From Steromphala cineraria (taxonomy: Eukaryota; Mollusca; Gastropoda; Trochida; Trochidae), in assembly GCA_916613615.1 (NCBI GenBank), contig OU744734.1:34788801-34852800 (forward strand): 64,000 bases of DNA, in the 5' to 3' direction. The notes beneath the pieces are model-generated. The model was not told the origin of the DNA. It searched no databases and saw nothing but the letters and a program-made list of their open reading frames with translations. Of the stretch, positions 47,526 to 58,200 are shown in pieces; position 1 is the stretch's first letter; every line of letters begins with the position of its first letter. The translations under genes were made by a program, and so were the position numbers.

Positions 47526-50380
47526 CTGTTACCCATTTACATTATTATACATAGACATATTATATTCCCCCACAGCATTAACTAACACTGACGTAATCAT
47601 ACTATTATAGACAAGTGATGAGGTCAATACCAGTATTCAAAGACTCAAGAACAACAATATTGACCGAGGACGATCGGAAAATACGCTCGGGAAATACAGT
47701 TATTATTGAAGCGTCATCATTCATGCTCTGTTAATACTTTCTATTTTATCCTAATGATAATCATTTCCTTTCAAACTGGCATGCCTGTACGCTTGTGTAT
47801 TGTTATCGCGATATACAAATAATCATCAAAACTTATATGTTGTTACAAAGCCTATTGTACAAGCAATTTCAACGATTGATTTTTTCATAAACTACATCAA
47901 AAGCGAATGACGCACAATATTTAAACAGTACTAACAAAAACCCGACAATGCTAGGACGTCAAACGGTGGATGACAACATGCGGTGCATGTATGACTGTGA
48001 AATGACATAAACTATTATCCTACCTCATGTAAGAATCTCGATCTCTGATTGGTCTACGTGACCCTGGATAAATACTGATATCACCCTCTTGAGCGGGAAT
48101 ATAAATTATTTATACCCCGGTACATATATAAAAAACATTAAAAAAGCGTAAAAATTGAGCGTCTTGAAATCTACAATGTATGTCACCTTGAACACATGAT
48201 CAAGCTGGTTACTTTTGAACAAACTGAAGTCAAAGGGTTTACGCAGTTAACGTTGTTCTACATATTATATGCGCTTTGTTTAAACATTCGGTAAGATAAA
48301 TTCGTTATACCATTCAGAGGCCGGGTACATAGGGAGATATCAGTCTCTCCATTACCCCGCCTCTGAATGGTATAACTTATAATGTCAATCACTGTCTTGC
48401 TGTTGAATTTGACATGATCTGATAATGTAATTTTCTTAAATACACGAATAACTTCTTTTTTTACAAGATCGACTCGAATCTCGAATCTGTGAAGTGAGAA
48501 TACTTTGTTTAATTCATTGAAATTAATTTGAAATAATGTTCAATGATAAAGATACTTACCCTCCTTATGGAAAATACATAAGTATTCGTTGATGAACGTA
48601 TAACAACGTCAGCGAGATTCATTAATATTTTGATGAAACATACAAGAGTTTTATGGCTCTAATACACTGATTTTATTGATTTATACCTTTCTGCACTCCG
48701 CTAATACCGTTCAAAAAACATGTTCATTCTCGCTGATTTACTTATGAATTGCACATAATTGGTTTGATGTTACTAAGCAAACAATAAGAATGTTATTATC
48801 TTCGTTAAGGTTTAATTTGCAAAATTCCACTTTTAATCACCGTATTGTCTCAAATAGACACAAATATTCTATGTAGTTCTGTTATTAATTTTGGCTTCTT
48901 TCAGACACAGAAATTAGTCTTATATTTTCTTTTCACAGTTTACTAAAACCTTTTTTTAATGAGTCTTTGGGGTGTTTTAGATCGACGTTTAATTGAACAA
49001 ATTGGTAGGCCTAAAGGGCGACTTCGGTTGGCGTCCGAACCACAGTCAGCTTGACCTACCTACATATTGACGTCCCAGTCTACTGTACATAGATTGTAGG
49101 TTCTTTTTACCTACGTTTTACTTACTTCATCGATATTGATTTTGCTTTGAAAACGTTTCGGATATTTGTTTCGTCGTGCCTCTGGTTCTGACAAAAGTTC
49201 ATCACTGTTAGGGAAATGTTTTCTTGAAAATAATTATTTACTTCATATTAGAATCAAGGATCCTGTTTTTCCACTTTACCCTGGCGAATGACGAGTTTAA
49301 CCCTTTTGAACGGGGTAATAAATGTCAAATACCTCGCCATGAAAAAAGCGTGCAAAGCAGAGTGGGCGTCTTTAAATGACATTTAAGTGACATTGAACAT
49401 GTGGTGTTTCGATCAATCGATATGTGCCTATTGTTCAAATATATATTTGAAATAATTGAAAAATAAGCAAGCGGAAGCAATATATGAAACCGAATTGATG
49501 TTATTGATCCAATATTAAGTGATTAATATGTCTGCCGTCGTAGACTACTGCGATCATTCAATCTTCAATTGATGTAGAGGCGATCTACATTTCAATTTAC
49601 CATATGATGTGATTTACTCGAGATGTTTTACATAAGATGCCTTGCATGGGCATAATGGGCAGTTGTGAGACTACATAATGCATTATCGTGTTGTTTATTC
49701 CGCGTAATTTTCTCTGCTAGGCCTAGACTAGCTAAGGTACATGTCTAGTCCCGCGATTCACGACATACAGAACGTAATCAAGCTAAGTTTTACTTAGCTA
49801 GAACTAAGGTAAATAGCCTCGCGATTGCCCAACACAGAGAACGTATATAGAGCTGACAAGCTAAGGTACATAGCCCCGCGATAGCCCGTTTTACCCAACT
49901 AGGCCCGATGATGTTTTTAACAACCACCTTTATTGTGTGACCCTGACCAAGGACCTTTGAAATTTGAATGACTTTTGACATGACGTCTTACCATTATCTA
50001 TTTGAGCGCTGACCGATTTTAGTTATGATCCTATATAGTTGCAATTTGCTAAGCATATTTGATGAAAATACCAAAATATTCGGCAAGATAAATTTCTCAT
50101 AACACTCCACTTAGGGTGACTTATACTATAGAGATTATTACTCGTTATGAAACGAATAGGAATTTTGCTATTACACGAGCGAGAACGAGGGTTATACAAA
50201 CAATTGCGACATCGCTAGACAACAGTGAATGAAGTTCGAAATAGTTTGACTGAAAACAACCAGGCTATAAATAGCGCTGAGTAACCGCCCATCAGTGATA
50301 CGGCTGAATGCGATTGAAGGATATCAGGGGATAGGTTGGAGCATAACGCGGAGACATACATTTGTATCCGCTGATGTAGC
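47526..50380. other. Gene-poor region between the duplication and the zinc-finger gene
   Basis: No coding exon is recognised. It contains a hairpin at 48305-48375 (arms 'ttataccattcagaggc' and inverse). Three imperfect copies of a roughly 65-bp unit ('gctaaggtacatag-cccgcgat') lie at 49730-49890, and a truncated 'gattattac' foldback element at about 50128-50215. Confidence 0.5.
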
Positions 50381-50387
50381 AGGATGC

Positions 50388-50778
50388 GATAATCCAGAGT
50401 CAACGTTCCTATTATTCTCCATCCTCGATAATCCAGAGTCAACGTTCCGATTATTCTCCATCCTCGATAATCCAGAGTCAACGTTCCGATTATTCTCCAT
50501 CCTCGATAATCCAGAGTCAACGTTCCGATTATTATCCATCATCGATAATCCAGAGTCAACGTTCCGATTATTCTCCATCCTCGATAATCCAGAGTCAACG
50601 TTCCGATAATTCTCCATCCTCGATAATCCAGAGTCAACGTTCCGATTATTCTCCATCCTCGATAATCCAGAGTCAACGTTCCGATTATTCTCCATCCTCG
50701 ATAATCCAGAGTCAACGTTCCGATAAGTATCCTATAGTGGAGAATTATAGGAACGTTGACTCTGGATTTTCGAGGATG
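50388..50778 (+). repeat. 39-bp minisatellite with an inverted terminal unit
   Basis: About nine units beginning 'gataatccagagtcaacgtt' at a constant 39-bp spacing from 50388, followed by one inverted unit (about 50731-50778) that can fold back on the array. Because 39 is a multiple of three, open frames run through it on both strands; these are artefacts of the repeat. Confidence 0.92.
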
Positions 50779-50898
50779 GTTTCTAGAGAATCTGTCGTTT
50801 TCATCACAAATTCTCGTTTGATCAACGTTTAATTTCAACCGTGTTCAAAATAACTTTTTGCTGCAAAGAAATAGAGGATATCTTTTGTTTTGAGTATG

Positions 50899-51013
50899 AT
50901 ATCACTTATCTCTCATCGAGTGACGGGGTAGAGCCAGTATTTTCACAAGTGGCGCAGCCACGAGTGAAAATATAGACTTTACCCCGTCACGAGATGAGAG
51001 ATAGAGGATATCT
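50899..51013. repeat. Hairpin 1 of an adjacent pair
   Basis: The arms 'tctcatcgagtgacggggta' and inverse meet at a centre reading 'gtggcgcagccac'. Pairing continues to 'gatatc' at both outer ends. Confidence 0.85.
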
Positions 51014-51020
51014 GTCTTTT

Positions 51021-51149
51021 CTTGACTAATACCATGTTTATCTCATCGAGTAAGGTAGAAAGGTTATATTTTCACGAGTGGCGCAGCCACGAGTGAAAAT
51101 ATATAACTTTTCTACCTCACGAGATGAGATAAACATGGTATTTGTCAAG
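51021..51149. repeat. Hairpin 2 of an adjacent pair
   Basis: The arms 'cttgactaataccatgttta...' and inverse share the same centre ('gtggcgcagccac') as hairpin 1, so the two are related copies of one foldback element with different outer arms. Confidence 0.85.
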
Positions 51150-51261
51150 AATTGACGGATATTCTATTTATTATATGGTTTTACCATTGTAATTACGTCC
51201 GAAAAGGGTCAATTTCACGCCGAGCGGCCGCTAGGAACAGCCCGTCACCACAGTAACACTG

Positions 51262-51278
51262 TGACGTCATAAGCCAAT
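51262..51278 (+). promoter_or_regulatory. CRE and CCAAT motifs upstream of the zinc-finger gene
   Basis: TGACGTCA at 51262-51269 and CCAAT at 51274-51278, about 300 bases before the ATG, in a locally CpG-richer stretch. Likely core promoter elements. Confidence 0.5.
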
Positions 51279-51357
51279 TCGCCGCGTGAGACCATTGTTT
51301 TTTTACGTCAAATTATATCAGTCACCGTTCCAGGCCTACCAAAGTAACTGATTAAAT

Positions 51358-51486
51358 AACCTCGTAATGGTACATATAACCTCGCCAATAGAATAGATAA
51401 CCTCACAAAAGGTATATTTAACCTCGCACACGGTAAAGGTAACCTCACAATGGCATAGATAACCTCATAACGGAATCAATAACCTC
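51358..51486 (+). promoter_or_regulatory. Seven AACCTC motifs at 20-21 bp spacing
   Basis: AACCTC starts at 51358, 51378, 51399, 51420, 51441, 51461 and 51481; most are preceded by T and followed by G or A. The bases between are not conserved as a simple tandem repeat. The array lies between the CRE/CCAAT motifs and the start codon of the zinc-finger gene. Confidence 0.75.
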
Positions 51487-51575
51487 GCGTGAGCGCAGCG
51501 CAGCGTTACGGCAAAACCAGATTAAGCGGACACGCCCAGTTTTTGTTTTTGTTGACACTAGCAACGCTGAGCAAG

Positions 51576-53121
51576 ATGGACGCTTTGAGAACGCCGAAGC
51601 CTCGGGTGAGTAACATTCCTACTGCCGCTGTAAATATTTCTAGTTGTTTTAACTTTATTATCGGTGCTTTGAGTGTCCAATATTGAAACGAAAGTGTACA
51701 TGCCGCATTTTATTGGAATTGTTTAAGAAATTCTTTGTTTTACCTGGCAAATGATTGTATTGTGGTCGGTGCGTTCGGCCACTATTTATAGTTTTCCGGT
51801 GGAACCGTAAGATACGACTGGCAATAACAGTACATTTATTACATTCAGTTTGCTTTTTATGTGCTTTAAAGGTATAACATTGTAAACTTCTTTGTTAATG
51901 GCAGTTACCTAATTGTCTTTATGTTATTAGCGTGAGAAATGACGGCCGAAATGACAACTTTTATTGTTTTTATTTATATATTTAATTTTGTGAATCCTAA
52001 TAACTTAATTTTTTTGATAATATGAATTTTTTAATCAGATCCCAAAAGATGATATTGAGGCACTTTCCAGTTTGCTCCTGCATTCTCATTCTGATTCGGA
52101 GGAGCCCACAACTATCCCAGATTCTTGTGGTGAAGAAGATGACTGGTCAGAAATCAATGACGAAAGTTCTGGTACATTATTCGATGTTATTTTTTTTTCA
52201 TAGCGCCTGATAAGCAAAAAAATCAATTAAATTGAATAAGTAGGAACGAATCAGAAATTTCATAAACATTAATACTTCACCAAAATCAAATGCAGAACTT
52301 TCAAATTAAACCTTCTAACAGTTCAATTTTAATTATTATTAATTCAGATATATTAGTAATAATATATTGTGAAACCTGTTCGACAACCAAGTCTATGATT
52401 ACGTATAACAGTTATTATTTATGTAAAAAAACTTTCAAGATGACAAGAAATTAAAAAGAACATTTATGTTTCAGATTCTTCCAAAATGAGCAAGAAGAAG
52501 ATGCAATGTGATCAATGTGACGTCTTCTTGAAAAATGAACTTACATTAACTGCTCATAGAAATAGGCAGCATTTGAAAAACCATAAATTTTCTTGTACAA
52601 AATGTACCAAAATGTTCTTTTGCAGGGAAGAGCTGAAAGAGCACATTGCCAAAATTCATAATTTGACAGGTGTTTGTAAATGTAAGACATGTGGTAAAAT
52701 TTTTGCAACTTTCAGGGGAATGAGGTTACATGTCAAGTCCCATCAGGGTTTTTCTTTCAAGTGTGAACATTGTGATAAAGTCTGTAAAACAGAATCAAAT
52801 CTTAGATTTCATGTGCTGACACATAACAAGTCATATATATGTAATCATTGCAACAAAACTTTTGCCCATAAAGCTGAACTTAAGCAACACTCGGTAAAAC
52901 ATCTTGAATCTCCAGTAATGTTTGCTTGTACACTCTGCTCTTTTCAGAGTAAATGGCGTAATGCTGTGAGAAGACATGTAGATCAGGTACATGGCAACAC
53001 TCGAGGTCATGTGTGTGAGTTGTGTGGAGCTGCCTTTAGAGACAGCTACAATTTAAAAAGGCATTTGAAAGGAAATAAATGTGTAAAAGTACATCTCAAG
53101 GATGCATGGGAGGAAATATAA
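51576..53121 (+). CDS. C2H2 zinc-finger protein (three exons, 269 aa)
   Basis: Exons: 51576-51605 (MDALRTPKPR), 52039-52171 (IPKDDIEALSSLL...DDWSEINDESS) and 52475-53121 (DSSKMSKKKMQCDQC... to TAA). Donors are GTGAGT and GTACAT, both acceptors are TCAG, and phases agree. The N-terminal 60 residues are acidic and Ser-rich. Seven fingers follow from about residue 66: five or six classical C-X2-C...H-X3-5-H fingers (CDQC, CTKC, CKTC, CEHC, CNHC, CTLC) and a last one (CELC...H-X5-C) ending in Cys instead of His. The linkers are not TGEKP-like, so it is not a KRAB-type array. It is probably a nuclear DNA-binding regulator, but no orthologue is recognised. A poly(A) signal is at 53325-53330. Confidence 0.88.
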
Positions 53122-53324
53122 AAAGTACTTAGTACTTGTTAGGTGTATCCTACTAACATGCCAAAATCTCATGCATTTACTCAATTGCAAATTCAATTAT
53201 ATTGATACTGAACTTCTATCAGTATATACTACAAGACAAAAGTTTAGACTCAGGGAAAAGTGTAATGTCCAATTTTTTATCGCTTATATCGTAAGAACTA
53301 GTGACTCTATTACTCATGTCTCCG

Positions 53325-53330
53325 AATAAA
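53325..53330 (+). terminator. Poly(A) signal of the zinc-finger gene
   Basis: AATAAA about 200 bases after the TAA stop. Confidence 0.6.
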
Positions 53331-54130
53331 CGCTGTAACAATTATTCAAAGAAACCTTGAAAATTTTATTCGACCCCCAATAATGAAAAACTGTCCTCGT
53401 TAGGACCTAATGACCTAATGACGTAAACAAATTGACTTTTCAACAACTTCTCCTGGGCATTAATTTTGTCAGTTAACTTTCAGAATGTACGTGTTAATCA
53501 AGATGCATTAATGACACATGCATGACACTTAAATAATAAGTTGAAATTTGAGAAAGCGTTAATCAATTTTACCATCCCCACTAATATTACGATTGTATAG
53601 CATCACTAACTTTTATGGTGAGTCTAAACCATTGAGTAATATATCATTACCTTTGCTCATGATGGCAAATATTCTCCTTGTATTGATAATAAGGCATTAA
53701 GTTCCTGGTGCTAATTTGATTTGTGTTAGATATATTTGTGTTGACATAGATTGCTATTTTAGGTTATACTGTGATGTCAAGTATCTGACACATGCAAAAA
53801 TGTGTATTGAAGAAAAAGAGGAAAATGTTAAATATTCATAATTTATTTATACAAGTTGTCCCAACATGTATGTTGTAATTGTTAACATAAATGTTTATGT
53901 ACATTCCATATAATGCATTTTTCTGATAAAAACATGGAGCTATTGGCCATGTAGTTTATCAGAGTACAATAATTTTGCATAAGGTCACATATCTGCATAT
54001 TGATATCATATTTTGTTATAATACAAAACAAATTTCCCGTGACAATAAATATTATCTAATCTTATCACTTATTTTGCATTCTGTATGATAATAGTTTTGA
54101 GATTATCCATAAAGATTTAATCTGATCCAG
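53331..54130. other. Intergenic, no recognised feature
   Basis: AT-rich, with no exon, hairpin or repeat recognised. Confidence 0.5.
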
Positions 54131-54133
54131 ACC

Positions 54134-55180
54134 ATGGTTTCTTGAAGGATATTTACACAATGAACTTGGATTCTGCATACAGTATCTGAAACTCATTTAC
54201 ACAATGAACTTGGATTCTGCATACAGTATTTGAAACTCATTTACACAATGAACTTGGATTCTGCATACAGTATTTGAAACTCATTTACACAATGAACTTG
54301 GATTCTGCATACAGTATTTGAAACTCATTTACACATTGAACTTGGATTCTGCATACAGTATTTGAAACTCATTTACACAATGAACTTGGGTTCAGCATAC
54401 AGTATTTGAAACTCATATTTACACAATGAACTTGGATTCAGCATACAGTATTTGAAACTCATTTACACAATGAACTTGGATTCTGCATACAGTATTTGAA
54501 ACTCATTTACACATTGAACTTGGGTTCTGCATACAGTATTTGAAACTCATATTTACACAATGAACTTGGGTTCAGCATACAGTATTTGAAACTCATATCT
54601 TCACAATGAACTTGGGTTCAGCATACAGTATTTGAAACTCATTTACACAATGAACTTGGATTCAGCATACAGTATTTGAAACTCATTTACACAATGAACT
54701 TGGATTCTGCATACAGTATTTGAAACTCATTTACACATTGAACTTGGATTCTGCATACAGTATTTGAAACTCATTTACACAATGAACTTGGGTTCAGCAT
54801 ACAGTATTTGAAACTCATATTTACACAATGAACTTGGGTTCAGCATACAGTATTTGAAACTCATATCTTCACAATGAACTTGGATTCAGCATACAGTATT
54901 TGAAACTCATTTACACAATGAACTTGGATTCTGCATACAGTATTTGAAACTCATTTACACAATGAACTTGGGTTCAGCATACAGTATTTGAAACTCATAT
55001 TTACACAATGAACTTGGATTCAGCATACAGTATTTGAAACTCATATTTACACAATGAACTTGGGTTCAGCATACAGTACATGGAAATAATCATATTTCCA
55101 CAATAAAACTTAGGTTATGTGTACAGTATTTGAAATCCAAATTTACACAATGAACCCAAGGTTCTGTATACAGTATTTCA
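54134..55180 (+). repeat. 44-bp minisatellite, about 22 units
   Basis: Head-to-tail copies of a unit like 'tttacacaatgaacttggat...catacagtatttgaaactca', 44-47 bases long, with variants (ggattctg, gggttcag, tatttacac). The variants occur in a repeating higher-order pattern. The units degrade after about 55080. The array lies just past the 3' end of the YqaJ-domain gene. Confidence 0.93.
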
Positions 55181-55267
55181 ATAATCATAATTACATTTGA
55201 TGGATTAACAAGTACAGGGCTTTGTTTAAACAGTCATGTTTACACATAACACTTATCAATCTACTTC

Positions 55268-58200
55268 TTACTCAACAGGATTTGCAAGAGTGGCTGGCAA
55301 ACCAGCACGAACAAGAGGATTTAACTTTGACTCATTCACTTTATGGAAATGTCTTATTCCTACACCCCCTTTTCCTGGTTCATGAGGGTTCGAGATTCCT
55401 GCTGGGCTTTTTCTGGCACATCTCCTCCTTCTGGTAGAGTCAAAGAGATGATTCTGTGAAATGAAAATTAACAGTGTCATTTTGTAGACCAACAAGTGAA
55501 AAATTAAAACCACATATTGGTTCCTTAATTAGTTTAGCATCTGTCCATTTCAAAATCTTTGATGTCTATATTTGCGCAGTTCATATTCTTAAAAGGTTGA
55601 AGAGTGAAATTGTGTTATACCTGAATAACTATCTGTTCTATAAATGTTGGAGGATCTTCAGGCCTTGGTAGTGGTCCAACATCATTTTCCATGAGGATCT
55701 GAGGGTACACAGGAGCACTCGACAACCGTGTTGAAAATCCCCTAAATTACATAAATCATTAATGTAATAAAATTTGACTTCATATAATAACATGATAGAT
55801 ACAAACATTAATATGCCAGACATGTATTAATTTTTAAGCCCAAAATGCATACCCTGTTATAGATATACAAAACGGATTCTGATAGTTACTGCATCACCAC
55901 TATATTTTAGCTTTTGGGTTGAAGGAATTGTAATGAAATAATTTAATGTACAATTTTTTTTTAGAAACTGAAAGCCGTAAAATGCCTTAAGCCGGATAAG
56001 AAAAAAACAACTGAGTAATGACATACCTTGTTGGGTCTTGCCTGACAACAACCTCTCCACAAATTTTTGCCATGTTGAATTCCAGGTCCACACAGCTTGG
56101 CACCCCATTTTTGGATCCTGGCATTGTTGCTAGACATGAATATAAGCTTTCACAGGGCTGACTGCTTAGAGCTCTCTGGTTGTAGGTCCTCCTCCTTGTG
56201 ATTGCATACATGTGGAGATCAGCATCTATTCCTGCTAATGTTGCTTCCCATAATGCTGCAGAGTAGCCCTTGATGTGAGATCCGGGTGGAGGAAAATGAT
56301 TGCAGTCCTCCAGAGACAACAAATAATCCTTGTACCTGAAACAGTACATTGAAAGTAAATATTGGGTACAGTTTAGTTGATATGTGTTTTTAAACCAACA
56401 AGGCCAAGTATTATCGTAACATGTCATGGACTTAAGTTAACTACTTTTGGATTAAGGCCTATCTATTCATGTGTGAGATGTTGTTTTATGTCGCTTAGGA
56501 AATAGTTCAGCAATTAGTGGTGTCCCTCTATTCATGTATGATTTGATACAAAACATCAATCTTGCACTGGTTAGTTTTCAGCTTCTTTCATAGTTAAGAT
56601 TGCACTTACATAACCAAGAATTCTACTGGTCTAAGTGTTTTGTGCAATATGCATAACTATTTACTGAAAATTGACAATAATCTTAGCCATTAGATAAATT
56701 TGAAAGTTACATGTTTGCAATTAAGAATGTCATACCTAAGCTTTTGCTTGCATCTGCTAACAGCTGATAACCCTGGATCATCAACTGCTTCAAACCATTC
56801 ACGCACCTAAAAAGGAATTCATGATGAAATGAATGTACGTAAAACCACAAATAGTAATTGTGTTTAAATAATTTTGGTAAAATTATCATTAGAGTTATCA
56901 ATTACCATGAATGTTTAATTTTTACTACATCAATATCTGTTGATGAACTAGGCCAACTGGAAAGACAGAAAAAAAGAATTCATTAAAGGCTCATCAAGAT
57001 AATATTTCACATAACATGAAAGATTAAATCATTCTGTGCACTTTTAAATTTATAGACATTTTTTTCAAAATAAAGATAAACTCACCAAGCGACACAAGTA
57101 TGATGAATCAAGGTGACCTTTCTTTTCCAGTTCTTTCTCAACACTTTTTGAGAAAGTGATTTTTGCAAAGTCAGTCGATTGCATGTTTAGCTGTTGCTCC
57201 ATCATCCCAGGTTTAAGAGGAGTCTTACCATCATTTGCTACTTCAGTGAAGTGGTCCCGCTTTGCTTTCCCAAGGTCACCTTTGCAAATTGCAGAACGAT
57301 GTCTTGTCAGAAGATGATGTGCATCTATTTTCTTGACTTCAAGCTGGGATCTACTTGAGGAAAATTCAGGAATATAAAACCAATCATTTTTTCTGTCTGG
57401 ATCCAACTCTGGAATTATCATACCATGTCTGACTTTAGAATCATCTTTCCATTTTTGCAATACAGATGGGAAGGTCCATGTCGCATATGAGACATTTAAA
57501 GCTGTCTTTGGGTATGATGTGCTCTGAAGCTTACGTGCAGCCAAATTTTGAAGGGACGTAATCTTTTTTTTCCGAGAAGATAATGAGACTGTCCCGTCAA
57601 GATTCAAGATGCACTTTATACTTGAAACAAGGTTTTTTTTTGTGCCAGCAACATTTATGTTATGATTCAGTTGGTGTTTCAAGTACCGTACAACCACCTT
57701 CAATTCAACCAGTTTCATCTTTGATAACTGTTTGCAATCTATGAACAAATTCTGTAAATCCTCAATTGTCTTTTCTTTCCAGTCATCATAATCATTTTCC
57801 AAGTCAGCTTTAATACTCTTGTAATCTTCAGGGGACAGAATAGTTGGATAAAGTTGAGATGATGAATGAGTACCCAATGTTGATACAGGTCCCTCTGTTT
57901 GTCTTTGAGTAGTGGTAGTGTCATCAAATTCATGGAACTCATCAACTCCATGTTGGTGAAGCTCTTCCATAAGATCTTCATCAATGTTCAAGTCTTGAAT
58001 CTGTATTGTTGGTTGTTGACAGGTTTTATGGAGATGTACAACACTAGTTTGTGGTAATGATGACTGTTCCTTTCGTTGAACATGTAACCTTTGATCAACT
58101 GTGCCATCTTCTTTCCTTACTTGACTCTTTGTTATAGACATATCTTGGATCGAGTTCACCTTACCAACTCCTTTAAAAGAACCAACGATGTCTGCCTTAG

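Noticed and set aside
50215..50838. Open frames of 99-123 residues on both strands with a 13-residue repeat
   Set aside because: Translation of the 39-bp minisatellite. Being open on both strands in several frames, with no splice or start context, argues against a protein.
54134..55090. CRISPR-like regular array
   Set aside because: The units are contiguous 44-bp tandem repeats without unique spacers, in an animal genome. It is a minisatellite.
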